Assembly (NCBI GenBank): GCA_013112715.1
Contig: JABFGB010000023.1
Location: 1-64,000, forward strand
From: Chloroflexota bacterium
Lineage (GTDB): Bacteria; Chloroflexota; Anaerolineae; Aggregatilineales; J027
Length of the DNA: 64,000 nucleotides
Direction: 5' to 3'
Shown piece after piece: positions 54,288 to 64,000 of the stretch. A program made the position numbers and the translations under genes. The notes under the pieces are model-generated. The model was not told the DNA's origin and searched no databases. It saw nothing but the letters and a program-made list of their open reading frames with translations. Positions within the stretch are counted from its first letter, which is position 1; each line of letters begins with the position of its first letter.

Positions 54288-54937
54288 CTAAGCGGGTTCC
54301 TTTTTCAAAAAAATCGATTCTATTGCTGGTGCTTCTGATGACGATACTGCTCTCATGCAAGATCGCCACCATTCGCAGCCTTGAGGAAGATAAAGAGGCC
54401 AAAGCTGGTTTTAACCCTAATCAATACGTCGAGAGCATCTGGGATAGCCAACTGATTCCGACGTTCCACGAACAGGCTATCGAAATCACCGATTTGTTAG
54501 GCCAAATTGATGCTAATCAAAATAAGGCTATTCAAGATCATGGGCATCGGTCTGGCACGGGGGCATACAGCTTTATGACCTATGGGGAAGCCAAAGTGCT
54601 GGCTTATGCCGTAGATTTGCGGATTGGCACGTTAAGCCTCGATTTTGCGCCGTTTGACGGAACCACCGACGCGACGATGCTGGTCGGGCCATTGATTCCC
54701 CGCCGAAATGATGCCGTTCGTGATGCAGTCGGTTTCATCAAATTCAACGATTTTGTCAATCAGACCGAGTTTGCTGAAGTATCGAATGCCCTAAAGAACC
54801 ATGTTTTGCAAAATGTAGTCACGGTAGTTGACCCAGATACGATTACGGGTAAAACCGTGAGTTTCTATGGGGCGTTTACGTTGGTAGATCGTAGCGAAAT
54901 CGAAATTGTGCCTGTTACCATCGAGATTCAGGAATAG
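54284..54937 (+). CDS. DUF2291 lipoprotein
   Basis: 217 residues. There is a lipoprotein signal with the lipobox LLSC (cysteine at about residue 23). The DUF2291 pattern follows (RSLEEDKEAKAGFNPNQYVESIWDS, SGTGAYSFMTYGEAKVLAY). The family is found beside SorC regulators and RbsABC-type importers, as here. Its exact role is unknown; it may assist the transporter. It overlaps the SorC stop by 4 bases. Confidence 0.88.
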   Translation: MTKRVPFSKKSILLLVLLMTILLSCKIATIRSLEEDKEAKAGFNPNQYVESIWDSQLIPTFHEQAIEITDLLGQIDANQNKAIQDHGHRSGTGAYSFMTYGEAKVLAYAVDLRIGTLSLDFAPFDGTTDATMLVGPLIPRRNDAVRDAVGFIKFNDFVNQTEFAEVSNALKNHVLQNVVTVVDPDTITGKTVSFYGAFTLVDRSEIEIVPVTIEIQE

Positions 54938-54941
54938 TGCC

Positions 54942-56489
54942 ATGAACCCAATTACAGATGACATTATCCTGCACGCCGAAAAAGTCCAAAAAGTCTACCC
55001 CGGCACGGTAGCGCTTAAAGATGTAGATTTCAACATCTATCGCGGCAAGGTGAACGCGCTGGTGGGTGAAAATGGCGCGGGCAAATCCACCCTAATGAAA
55101 ATTCTTGCCGGGGTGGAACAAGTCACCAGCGGGAAATTAATCCTGAATGGTAAAGAAATTGCTCCCAAGTCGCCACGTGAAGCCGAGGCATTGGGAATCG
55201 GGATTATCTATCAAGAATTGAATCTCTTCCCCAACCTCAATGTCAGCGAGAACATCTTTGTAGCCCATGAAAGGACGGTGGGTGGCTCACTAGTCAATCA
55301 TCGAGAGCAAGAACGCCAAACGGCTGAGTTGATGAAACGACTTGAGCAGCCGATTAAACCGCGTACCCTCGTGTCAAATTTGCGGATTGGACAGCAGCAA
55401 ATTGTTGAAATTGCGAAATCACTGGCCCGCAATACCCAAATTTTGATTATGGACGAGCCAACATCGGCTCTTAGCAATACGGAAGTTGAAGTATTGTTTC
55501 GGGTCATCCGCGAGTTGAAAACACAAGGGGTCTCGATTGTATACATCTCACATAAACTCGAAGAACTGCTTCAAATTGGCGATTACATCACGGTGCTGCG
55601 TGACGGGCAATTGATTGCAACCGCCCCCATGCCGGAAATTAATCTGCGCTGGATTGTCGAAAACATGGTAGGGCGGGGCAGTGCGACTGCGTATACGCCA
55701 GCCGCTCATGAAATTCGGGATGATGCCCTGCGCGTCGAAAACTTGACCCTGCCACATCCGGGCAAAGCACAAGGCTATTTGCTGGATCATGTGTCGTTTT
55801 CGCTGCGGGCGGGGGAAATCTTAGGCATTTATGGGTTGATGGGAGCAGGGCGCACTGAATTATTTGAAACCCTGATGGGCCTCTACCCTGACGCGACAGG
55901 CGATGTTTTGCTCTATGGCGAATCCCTAAAAGGTAAATCCATCCGCGAGCGCATCCAAAGTGGCGTGATGTTGATTCCTGAAGACCGCCAGCGGGAAGGC
56001 TTGGTACAAACGCTTTCGGTGGCCCATAACATGTTGCTGGCAAGCCTACATAATCACCTGTTTTTGAAGGTGGTGCTGTCGGGGCGCAAAGAGAAAAACA
56101 GCGTTGAACGGCATATCGAAGAACTCTCCATTAAAGTGTCGAACCGCAATAACCCGATTGGTTCCCTCAGCGGCGGTAATCAACAGAAGGTGGTGGTTGC
56201 CAAAGCCCTTTTGACCTCCCCCAAAGTGCTATTGATGGATGAACCGACACGCGGCATTGATGTGGGGGCAAAAGAAGAAATCTTCACGATCATGGTGCAG
56301 CTTGCCCAACGTGGTCTGGGTGTGCTGTTTGTCTCAACAGAATTAAAAGAAGTCCTAGCGATGGCTGACCGCATTTTGGTCATGTCGAAAGGTCGCATTA
56401 CTGCCGAGATACCCCGTGCGGAGGCGACTGAGGAGGCGTTGGTCGCGGCATCCGCTATTGGTCATGAGTTAGTAAAAGCAGGAGTTTAG
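54942..56489 (+). CDS. Sugar ABC transporter ATP-binding protein (RbsA-type, two ATPase domains)
   Basis: 515 residues. Two tandem ABC domains are present. The first has Walker A GENGAGKST, Walker B ILIMDEPTSAL and the signature LRIGQQQ. The second is degenerate at Walker A (GLMGAGRTEL) but has the signature LSGGNQQKV and VLLMDEPTRGIDVG. This is typical of RbsA/XylG/MglA proteins. It powers import of the sugar through the permease at 56492. The start at 54942 is 4 bases after the previous stop. Confidence 0.93.
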   Translation: MNPITDDIILHAEKVQKVYPGTVALKDVDFNIYRGKVNALVGENGAGKSTLMKILAGVEQVTSGKLILNGKEIAPKSPREAEALGIGIIYQELNLFPNLNVSENIFVAHERTVGGSLVNHREQERQTAELMKRLEQPIKPRTLVSNLRIGQQQIVEIAKSLARNTQILIMDEPTSALSNTEVEVLFRVIRELKTQGVSIVYISHKLEELLQIGDYITVLRDGQLIATAPMPEINLRWIVENMVGRGSATAYTPAAHEIRDDALRVENLTLPHPGKAQGYLLDHVSFSLRAGEILGIYGLMGAGRTELFETLMGLYPDATGDVLLYGESLKGKSIRERIQSGVMLIPEDRQREGLVQTLSVAHNMLLASLHNHLFLKVVLSGRKEKNSVERHIEELSIKVSNRNNPIGSLSGGNQQKVVVAKALLTSPKVLLMDEPTRGIDVGAKEEIFTIMVQLAQRGLGVLFVSTELKEVLAMADRILVMSKGRITAEIPRAEATEEALVAASAIGHELVKAGV

Positions 56490-56491
56490 GT

Positions 56492-57556
56492 ATGGAAATA
56501 GAAAATATTCAAAGCTCGGCTGCAATCCCGGCTAAAACAGCAGGAGAGCCAAACCGCGCCCCGATACAAGCGATCTTGTTACAACTGCGGGCTTTTATTG
56601 CACTGCTGATATTGTTCGGATTTTTTGCGATCTATTCCGATTCGTTTATGCAGACGAATAACCTCATTATCTTGACCAAGCAGGTTGCCATTAACGCCAT
56701 CCTCGGTATCGGCATGACCTATGTGATTTTGACAGGCGGGATTGACCTCTCAGTGGGTTCAATTGTTGGCCTATGCGGGATTGTCGCAGGGGGGTTGATT
56801 AATGAAGGGCTTGTGCTCTCGGTGTTTGATGTGGTGATCTACTTCAACATCTGGATTGTGATGGGTCTTACCATCATCTGCGGTATGTTGATCGGCATGT
56901 TCAACGGCATTTTAGTGACACGTTTTAGCGTTGCCCCATTTATCGCCACGCTGGGGACACTCTATATCGCACGCGGCTTGGCCCTACTGCGCAACAGTGG
57001 TGCGACCTTTCCCAATCTAGTGGGTGATCCTGAACTTGGAAACACCGGATTTCCCAAATTAGGCGCTGGAGAATTGCTTGGTCTGCCCTATTCAATTTGG
57101 ATTATGGCGGCGCTGGCGATTATCGGCACATTTATTGCGATGAAGACCCCCTTTGGACGCCAAATTTATGCGATTGGCGGCAATCAGCGTGCGGCTCGGC
57201 TTTCCGGGGTGCGGGTTAAGCAGGTGACGTTGATGGCCTATGTAATTTCGGGCTTCTGTGCGGCAATTGTTGGGTTGATTATCACCTCGCAGTTGGTTTC
57301 GGCCCACCCCGCAACGGGTGAAAGTTTTGAGTTAAATGCGATTGCGGCGGTTGTTTTGGGGGGGACATCCCTCTCCGGCGGGCGCGGTACGATTGGCGGA
57401 ACCATTATAGGTGCCTTTGTGATAGGTGTATTGAGTAACGGGATGATTATCGAAGGCGTTAGCTCGTTCTGGCAAACCGTGATTAAAGGGGTGGTGATCA
57501 TCTTGGCAGTCATGATTGACCAGTTCCAACAACGCCTTCAAAAACGTAATGGCTAG
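56492..57556 (+). CDS. Sugar ABC transporter permease (RbsC-type)
   Basis: A 354-residue polytopic protein with about nine or ten membrane segments. Conserved features are TGGIDLSVGS, GMFNGILVTRF, ATLGTLYIARGLAL, GGNQRAARLSGV and VVLGGTSLSGGRGTIGGT. It starts 2 bases after the ATPase stop. It should form the homodimeric channel for the operon's sugar. Confidence 0.94.
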   Translation: MEIENIQSSAAIPAKTAGEPNRAPIQAILLQLRAFIALLILFGFFAIYSDSFMQTNNLIILTKQVAINAILGIGMTYVILTGGIDLSVGSIVGLCGIVAGGLINEGLVLSVFDVVIYFNIWIVMGLTIICGMLIGMFNGILVTRFSVAPFIATLGTLYIARGLALLRNSGATFPNLVGDPELGNTGFPKLGAGELLGLPYSIWIMAALAIIGTFIAMKTPFGRQIYAIGGNQRAARLSGVRVKQVTLMAYVISGFCAAIVGLIITSQLVSAHPATGESFELNAIAAVVLGGTSLSGGRGTIGGTIIGAFVIGVLSNGMIIEGVSSFWQTVIKGVVIILAVMIDQFQQRLQKRNG

Positions 57557-57565
57557 TCCATCATC

Positions 57566-58634
<1,069 letters not shown>

Positions 58635-58647
58635 TTAAGTGAGTTGG

Positions 58648-58681
58648 GTGCAGGCCGTTTTGGATAGAAAGCGACCTGCAC
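58648..58681 (+). other. Intercistronic hairpin after the binding-protein gene
   Basis: GTGCAGG...CCTGCAC (7-bp stem, 20-base loop), just after the stop. Hairpins at this position often protect binding-protein mRNA from 3' decay. A weak terminator role is possible. Confidence 0.5.
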
Positions 58682-58703
58682 TTTCCTCAGATCAAGTGCT
58701 ACC

Positions 58704-58737
58704 GGAGAGAGGGTTGAATGAAAGTAGCTCTCTCTCC
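58704..58737 (+). other. Second intercistronic hairpin
   Basis: GGAGAGAG...CTCTCTCC (8-bp stem, 18-base loop) before the mutarotase gene. It probably works with the hairpin at 58648-58681. Confidence 0.45.
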
Positions 58738-58786
58738 AAACACTACAGAAGTCTAAGTTATAGCATGTTGTTGCAGGGAATAAAAT

Positions 58787-59206
58787 ATGATACATGGCGA
58801 ACTGTTACATCCCACTATCTTAAAAGCGCTGGCTTCGGCGGGGCATGGCTCGGTGGTGTTGATTGCCGACAGCAATTATCCGTTTAGTACCGGGGCGCAT
58901 CCAGCGGCGGAACGGGTTTATCTCAATCTAGCCCCCGGCTTGGTACGGGTAACGGACGTGGTACGGGTCTTGGCAGCGACCATTCCTGTTGAAGCGGCCC
59001 ATGCCATCGCGCCGGATAATGGGTCAGAACCCGCTATTTTTCAAGAATATCGCCAATTATTGCCGGGTGTTGAAATTCAAACGTTAGGACGATTCCCCTT
59101 TTATGAGGCGGCCCGTTCGGTCAATACGGCGCTAGTTATCGCAACAGGTGAACAGCGCACATGGGCCTGTATTTTGCTGACTATCGGGGTAATCCAAGCG
59201 CGTTAA
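58787..59206 (+). CDS. RbsD/FucU family sugar mutarotase
   Basis: 139 residues. The family core is visible: LHPTILKALASAGHGSVVLIADSNYP near the N-terminus with the conserved His, then VTDVVRVLAATIP and the C-terminal ATGEQRTWACILLTIGVI. FucU/RbsD proteins interconvert sugar anomers before isomerisation. It lies between the transporter and catabolic genes. Confidence 0.9.
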   Translation: MIHGELLHPTILKALASAGHGSVVLIADSNYPFSTGAHPAAERVYLNLAPGLVRVTDVVRVLAATIPVEAAHAIAPDNGSEPAIFQEYRQLLPGVEIQTLGRFPFYEAARSVNTALVIATGEQRTWACILLTIGVIQAR

Positions 59207-59232
59207 ATCGGGAGACAAGGAAATAAAGAAAG

Positions 59233-60069
59233 ATGGACGTTCAAACATTGCAGCTAAAGTCAGTGGCCTATCGCAAGACCATCTTAGAAATTATTAAACA
59301 GAGTGGGGCAGGGCACACTGCTGGAAGCCTCTCTTGTGTAGATATTTTGAACGTCCTCTATAACCATGTCATGAATGTCAGCCCTGAAAATTTCACCGAC
59401 CCCAATCGTGATCGTTACATTCAAAGCAAAGGCCATTCGGTTGAGGCCCTCTATACTGTTTTGGCAGATAAAGGCTTTTATTCCCGCGAAGCATTGGCGA
59501 CGCTCAATAAATATCAGTCCAAGTTTATTGGACACCCGACTCGCAAAGTACCGGGAATCGAACAAAACACCGGGGCGCTCGGGCATGGGCTTTCGCTGGC
59601 TGTTGGGACAGCACTCGCCGCCAAAAAAGATGGACGTAGTTATCGTGTCTATACCCTGTTAGGGGACGGCGAATTGGCCGAGGGGTCAAGCTGGGAAGCC
59701 TCCATGACGGCGGCACACTATCAACTGGATAACTTGGTGGTGATTATTGACCGTAACACCCTTCAAATTACGGGTCGTACCGAAGAGGTCAACGGCCTTG
59801 AACCTCTTGAGGATAAATTCACGGCCTTTGGTTATGCGGTGCGGCATGTGGATGGCAATGACATCACTGCTCTGATTGATATTTTTGTGCAAGTGCCGTT
59901 TGTCCCGAATAAGCCGAATCTGATACTCGCGCATACGGTGAAAGGCAAAGGGATCAGCTTTATGGAAGACACGGTGAAATGGCATCACCGTGTCCCAAGC
60001 GACGAAGAATTTGCGAAGGCAATTGAGGAATTGAACTTGGCAGAAGTGAAGTTAAAGGCAGCAGTGTGA
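59233..60069 (+). CDS. Transketolase, N-terminal (TPP-binding) subunit
   Basis: 278 residues. The TPP/Mg motif is GDGELAEGSSWEA...N (about 130-160). Substrate and TPP histidines sit in GHTAGSL, SKGHSVEALY and GHPTRKVPGIEQNTGALGHGLS. It carries only the first transketolase domain; the second is the next gene. Split transketolases are a known arrangement, for example apulose-4-phosphate transketolase. Stop and next start overlap (TGATG). Confidence 0.92.
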   Translation: MDVQTLQLKSVAYRKTILEIIKQSGAGHTAGSLSCVDILNVLYNHVMNVSPENFTDPNRDRYIQSKGHSVEALYTVLADKGFYSREALATLNKYQSKFIGHPTRKVPGIEQNTGALGHGLSLAVGTALAAKKDGRSYRVYTLLGDGELAEGSSWEASMTAAHYQLDNLVVIIDRNTLQITGRTEEVNGLEPLEDKFTAFGYAVRHVDGNDITALIDIFVQVPFVPNKPNLILAHTVKGKGISFMEDTVKWHHRVPSDEEFAKAIEELNLAEVKLKAAV

Positions 60070-61025
60070 TGGAACTTGTACTCGGCAAACCCAATCAAGA
60101 TGTTTTTGCGGCGACTCTTTTGGAACTAGCCCAACATGACTCCAGTATTCTGGTCGTCACCAGTGATTCACGTGGGTCAGGTAAGTTAGTGCCATTCGGT
60201 CAAACCCTGCCTGACCAATTGATTGAAGTTGGTATTGCTGAACAGAACCTTGTCGGGGTGTCGGCTGGATTGGCTTCGACAGGCAAGAAGGTTTTTGCCG
60301 TCTCACCCGCCTGCTTTTTGACCACCCGCGCCCTCGAACAGATTAAAAATGATGTGGCCTATTCCAACAACCCAGTTCGCGTAATCGGGATTAGCGCCGG
60401 GGTCAGTTATGGCGCATTGGGTTCGACCCACCATTCCCTGCACGACTTTGCCGCGCTGCGTACCATCAACAATATTGACATTCTTGCCCCTGCCGATAAT
60501 TATGAAACCCGACAGGCCGTCCTAGCTACGATGAGTCACCCCCGCCCCATGTATTTGCGCTTTGGCAAACGCGCGGTCTATGATTTACACACTCCGGCTA
60601 CTCCATTTCAGATCGGGAAAGCGATACAACTCCGCGAGGGGCGGGATGTCACCTTTATTGCCAGTGGGGAAACGGTTGCTCCGGCAGTGATGGCAGCCGA
60701 ACGATTATCGGCGGTTGGGATTGCGTGCCGTGTACTCAGTATGCACACCCTCAAGCCGTTTGATGTCGAGGCTGTTAAACATGCGGCCCGCGAAACCCAT
60801 GCCATTATCACCGTTGAGGAACACAGCGTTTTTGGTGGATTAGGCGAGGCGTGCGCTTCGATCTTGATGCAAGGCGGCTATCATGTGCCATTCAAGATTG
60901 TGGGTATCCCCGATGAGGATACGGTAACGGGCAGTCAAGCCGAAATCTTTAACCACTATGGCATATCCGCCGAGGGATTGGCCGCGACTGCCCAAGCCTT
61001 GTTGCAGGTGGAGCCACAGTCATGA
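60069..61025 (+). CDS. Transketolase, C-terminal (pyrimidine-binding) subunit
   Basis: 318 residues. The TPP-activating Glu lies in IEVGIAEQNLVGVSAG, and the pyrimidine domain and C-terminal domain follow (PMYLRFGKRAVYDLHT, VEEHSVFGGLGEACA). It pairs with the preceding subunit to make one transketolase. The ATG at 60069 overlaps the upstream TGA by one base; GTG at 60066 is the alternative. The overlap with the kinase gene is 4 bases. Confidence 0.92.
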   Translation: MELVLGKPNQDVFAATLLELAQHDSSILVVTSDSRGSGKLVPFGQTLPDQLIEVGIAEQNLVGVSAGLASTGKKVFAVSPACFLTTRALEQIKNDVAYSNNPVRVIGISAGVSYGALGSTHHSLHDFAALRTINNIDILAPADNYETRQAVLATMSHPRPMYLRFGKRAVYDLHTPATPFQIGKAIQLREGRDVTFIASGETVAPAVMAAERLSAVGIACRVLSMHTLKPFDVEAVKHAARETHAIITVEEHSVFGGLGEACASILMQGGYHVPFKIVGIPDEDTVTGSQAEIFNHYGISAEGLAATAQALLQVEPQS

Positions 61026-62500
61026 GCGTCATTCTTGCGGTAGATCAATCCACCTCCTCAACGAAAGCCATGTTGTTTAACGAGCAGGGTGAACTACTTG
61101 GTAAGACGGCAGTAGACCATCAGCAGTATTATCCACAGCCGGGATGGGTCGAACATGACGCCGAAGAAATTTACCAGAATATGCTGCGGGTCTGTGGTGA
61201 TTTATTACGGCAGCACCCCGATGCCAAAAATAATTTGCTGTGTCTCAGCATTACCAACCAGCGCGAAACGATTGTGGTGTTTGATCGCCAGACGGGGAAA
61301 CCCCTGCATCATGCGATTGTGTGGCAATGCCGTCGCGGTGAACCCTATTGCAGCCACCTGATGGATGCAGGCCACAGCGAGACCGTCCAACAGTTGACGG
61401 GTCTCAAAATTGACACCTATTTCCCCGCTTCCAAACTCACTTGGCTGTTGGAGCATGTCCCTGAAATTCGCACGCGGCTTGCAGATGGCTCGGCGCTACT
61501 GGGCACGATTGACACCTATTTGATTTATCGGTTGACGGAAGGGCGCTCATTTTTCAGTGACCAGACAAATGCTTCGCGCACACTGCTCTATAACATCAAT
61601 AGCTTGTCCTGGAGTGATACTCTGTGTGAGTTGTTCCATGTGCCGCGCCATGCCCTGCCAGAAGTGATGGATAGCACAGCCCAATTTGGCGAGACCACGC
61701 TGGGCGGTTTGTTGGACAAACCCATTCCTATCTGCGGGGTTATGGGAGATTCACAGGCAGCATTGTTTGCCGAGCGCTGTTTTCAGCCGGGGATGGCAAA
61801 AGTTACCTTCGGCACGGGGTCATCGGTGCTGCTCAATATTGGCGATAGGATGCGGCTTTCCCCCAATGGCATCGTTACAACGGTGGGATGGGTGTATCAA
61901 GGACGCCCTGCCTATGCGTTCGAGGGCATCACGAATTTCACGGGTGGCACGATTGCGTGGATGCGTGACCAGATGAAACTCATTGAATCACCCCAAGAGA
62001 CTGAGGCCCTTGCCCAAGCTGTGCCGGATAATGGGGGTGTCTATTTGATTCCGGCGTTTGTGGGGTTAAGTGCTCCCTATTGGCAGCCGAATGCGCGGGC
62101 CGCGATTGTGGGCATGACCACCGCGAGCACTAAAAACCATATCGTCCGTGCTGCCCTTGAATCCATCGCTTATCAGATTCGGGATGTACTTGATTTGATG
62201 GCCGCCGACGCGGGAATTACCCTGCAATATATCTATGGGGATGGTGGCATGATTCATAACCGATTTTTGATGCAATTTGTGGCCGACATGACCCAGATGA
62301 CGGTGCGTGCTTCCAGTTTGCCAGAGCTATCGGCGTTGGGGGCAGTGATGGCAGGTTGGCTAGGGATGGGGGTTTACGATTCGACCCCTGCGTTGGAAGG
62401 ACTGCCCCATCATTTTGAAGATTATGTTCCGCAGATGGCAGCATCGGTGGTGCAGGATTATTACGCAGGCTGGAAAGCAGCCGTGCAGCGCGTTTTGTAA
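61022..62500 (+). CDS. FGGY-family carbohydrate kinase (GlpK-like)
   Basis: 492 residues. The N-terminal phosphate-binding loop is LAVDQSTSSTKAMLF, the FGGY domains include ITNQRETIVVFDRQTGKPLHHAIVWQ (residues about 76-101), FGTGSSVL and GLSAPYWQPNARAAIVGM, and the catalytic Asp is expected in CGVMGDSQAALFAE. It is closest in pattern to glycerol-kinase-type FGGY enzymes, as are known apulose kinases. The overlap with the transketolase gene is 4 bases. Confidence 0.9.
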   Translation: MSVILAVDQSTSSTKAMLFNEQGELLGKTAVDHQQYYPQPGWVEHDAEEIYQNMLRVCGDLLRQHPDAKNNLLCLSITNQRETIVVFDRQTGKPLHHAIVWQCRRGEPYCSHLMDAGHSETVQQLTGLKIDTYFPASKLTWLLEHVPEIRTRLADGSALLGTIDTYLIYRLTEGRSFFSDQTNASRTLLYNINSLSWSDTLCELFHVPRHALPEVMDSTAQFGETTLGGLLDKPIPICGVMGDSQAALFAERCFQPGMAKVTFGTGSSVLLNIGDRMRLSPNGIVTTVGWVYQGRPAYAFEGITNFTGGTIAWMRDQMKLIESPQETEALAQAVPDNGGVYLIPAFVGLSAPYWQPNARAAIVGMTTASTKNHIVRAALESIAYQIRDVLDLMAADAGITLQYIYGDGGMIHNRFLMQFVADMTQMTVRASSLPELSALGAVMAGWLGMGVYDSTPALEGLPHHFEDYVPQMAASVVQDYYAGWKAAVQRVL

Positions 62501-62533
62501 ATGGGGCCTGAAGAAATAGAAAAGGAATACCCT

Positions 62534-63508
62534 ATGTCAAATTTGAGATTCGGTGCGGGCTTGTGGATGTTTGGTCAATTCGTAGATCGTTATGCGGCGG
62601 ATGCTTATGGCCCACCTGTCAACACTCTCGAAGCGATTGCCCTTGCTGGGTCGGTGGGGGGATTAGAAGTGGTGGACATCAATTATCCGTTTGGCGATGG
62701 TATCACCGTACAACAGATCAAAGATGCCTTTGATAAGGCCAAATTACGCGCCTACGCCGTGACTCCTCATATATATATGCAGGAATATGGTCGGGGGGCG
62801 TTCACCAACCCGGATGCCAGTGTGCGGCGCAAGGCGGTTGATCGGTGCAAGGCGGCGATTGATGTGGCCCGCCAGTTAAATCCCAAATATGTGAAGTTCT
62901 GGCCCGGTCAGGATGGTTATGATTATCCATTCCAAGCCGACTATGCCCAATTGTGGGATTATTCGGTTGGTGCTGTGCGTGAATTGGCCCAATTTGCCCC
63001 TGATTTGCAATTTGCGATTGAATGCAAATTTAAAGAGCCACGCACCCACATTACCCCGTTCTGCAATGTCGCCACAACGCTACTGGCGATTCAGGATATG
63101 GGGGTTCAGAATGTCGGGATTGTGATGGATGTGGGGCATTCATTCTTTGCCAAAGAGACTCCTGCCGAGGCCGTTCAATTGGCGCATCGGTTTGGCAAGT
63201 TAACCAGTGTAGAAATTAATGACAATTGGCGCGAATGGGATGATGATATGGCGGTTGGGTCAGTTCATTTGATTGAATCGCTAGAATATATGCTGGCACT
63301 TCGCAAAATCGGCTGGAAAGACCCCATCCTGCTCGATCAATTCCCCTTCCGTGAAGACCCCGTTCGGGCTGCCCGTGCCAGCCTAAATACCATTCGTCGC
63401 TTGGATGCTATCCTAGATCGCATTGACCTCAAGGCCCTCCAAACCGCACAAGATCATCAAGATGCGCTTGCTGCCCAGCAGCTTGTTTTGAACGAGTTCC
63501 TTTCCTAG
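62534..63508 (+). CDS. TIM-barrel sugar isomerase/epimerase
   Basis: 324 residues of the AP-endonuclease-2/xylose-isomerase-like barrel. Candidate metal ligands are Glu in FAIECKFKEPR, Asp and His in GIVMDVGHSFF and Glu in LTSVEINDNW. In the operon it would isomerise an aldose to a ketose for the kinase, matching a D-apiose isomerase-type step, but this is inferred. The ATG at 62534 has an AAAGGA site; an earlier ATG at 62501 lacks one. Confidence 0.85.
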   Translation: MSNLRFGAGLWMFGQFVDRYAADAYGPPVNTLEAIALAGSVGGLEVVDINYPFGDGITVQQIKDAFDKAKLRAYAVTPHIYMQEYGRGAFTNPDASVRRKAVDRCKAAIDVARQLNPKYVKFWPGQDGYDYPFQADYAQLWDYSVGAVRELAQFAPDLQFAIECKFKEPRTHITPFCNVATTLLAIQDMGVQNVGIVMDVGHSFFAKETPAEAVQLAHRFGKLTSVEINDNWREWDDDMAVGSVHLIESLEYMLALRKIGWKDPILLDQFPFREDPVRAARASLNTIRRLDAILDRIDLKALQTAQDHQDALAAQQLVLNEFLS

Positions 63509-63537
63509 TTTTACGGTCATTGTAGCATCGCCAGAGA

Positions 63538-63576
63538 GGTCGTTTTCCCATGATGTCGGAGAAGGCGGCCTTTTTG
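63538..63576 (+). terminator. Terminator of the sugar operon
   Basis: GGTCGTTTTC...GAAGGCGGCC gives a 10-bp stem including three G-T pairs, followed by TTTTTGG. It begins 30 bases past the isomerase stop. Confidence 0.7.
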
Positions 63577-63678
63577 GTTTACCACCAAGCCAAATCTGCG
63601 GTTTGTGCCTATAATGAGATGACACCGACATAAAACACTGTCGTCGTTTTCTCCGTCAGCGTGATAAGGAAGATTGCG

Positions 63679-64000
63679 ATGAAACCGCTTGTGTTTTTTG
63701 CTGTGATTGTGATGATTGGCCTCTCGACCACGACCTTCGCTCAAACACCTAGCCCTCTTATACAACCCGATGATCTCCGCTACTTGGGGGCATTTCGACT
63801 GCCTGAAGCGGGTTTGCGGCCCGATACGTTTGAATATGGCGGCAACGCGATGACCTTCAATCCCGATGGGGATTCTACCGGAGCAGAGGATGGGTTTCCG
63901 GGGTCGCTATTTATTACCGGGCATGATCGTCTGCCGTATGGAGAATTACCAGATGGTAGTCGGGTAGCCGAAATCAATATCCCGGTTCCCATCAATGCCG
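63679..64000 (+). CDS. Exported protein, 3' end outside window
   Basis: The ATG at 63679 follows AAGGAAG. The visible 107 residues start with a signal peptide (about 1-21, ending TTTFA-Q), then DDLRYLGAFRLPE, GGNAMTFNPDGD and SLFITGHDR. I have no firm family for it; this start is common in secreted proteins of unknown function that look propeller-like. It is not part of the sugar operon, because a terminator lies between. Confidence 0.75.
   Translation, partial: MKPLVFFAVIVMIGLSTTTFAQTPSPLIQPDDLRYLGAFRLPEAGLRPDTFEYGGNAMTFNPDGDSTGAEDGFPGSLFITGHDRLPYGELPDGSRVAEINIPVPINA

Noticed and set aside
59233-61025. Frameshifted transketolase gene
   Set aside because: Each half has its own start, the overlap is a single base, and two-subunit transketolases are an established arrangement.

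Overview
The window looks like a chromosomal segment of a Chloroflexota bacterium, probably Anaerolineae-like. This is inferred from the mix of LysM and beta-propeller secreted proteins, a RicT/PSP1 protein, an FtsK with a very long disordered tail, a DUF2291/SorC sugar locus and many short overlapping operons. There is no rRNA, and no phage or complete insertion sequence is visible. One tRNA (Arg, anticodon TCT) is present.

Layout. 1-5.2 kb: a truncated LysM protein, a DUF192 protein, tRNA-Arg, two unrecognised genes in one minus-strand unit, and a LysM/M23 peptidase. 5.2-14.8 kb (plus strand): a nucleoside kinase-like protein, then ricT-like, PIG-L deacetylase, M20 amidohydrolase, a cyclotransferase/S51-like fusion and purA, then a palindromic MITE-like element, a cobalamin/metal-binding-type protein and a coupled histidine kinase. 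14.8-21.5 kb (minus): a coupled lgt-like/response regulator/methyltransferase set, a TlpA-like thioredoxin, two beta-propeller proteins and mutY. 21.7-28.3 kb: a 2.2-thousand-residue FtsK. 28.4-39.8 kb (mostly minus): a nitronate monooxygenase-like enzyme, an exported propeller protein, a tightly coupled glycosyltransferase/HIT/nucleotidyltransferase operon, and prmC plus prfA. 39.9-42.2 kb: a membrane TIR protein and a three-gene PIN toxin-antitoxin module that share an unusual promoter layout. 42.3-50.9 kb: aminotransferase, gatB, two methyltransferases, a HAD phosphatase, a phosphoribosyltransferase, a CheY-like protein, a GT-C-type membrane protein and a 49-residue membrane protein that I add here.

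50.9-53.1 kb: metG, preceded by a short leader with its own promoter, a 32-codon reading frame containing three consecutive Met codons, and an intrinsic terminator. I read this as a possible ribosome-mediated attenuator that senses methionyl-tRNA. It is the most interesting non-coding signal in the window.

53.2-63.6 kb: a complete sugar import and catabolism operon. It comprises a SorC regulator with its promoter and inverted-repeat operator, a DUF2291 lipoprotein, an RbsA/RbsC/RbsB-type ABC importer, a FucU/RbsD mutarotase, a split transketolase, an FGGY kinase and a TIM-barrel isomerase, closed by a terminator. The import, isomerase, kinase and two-subunit transketolase set resembles the D-apiose/apulose-4-phosphate route, but the substrate is inferred only. 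The window ends inside a gene for an exported protein.
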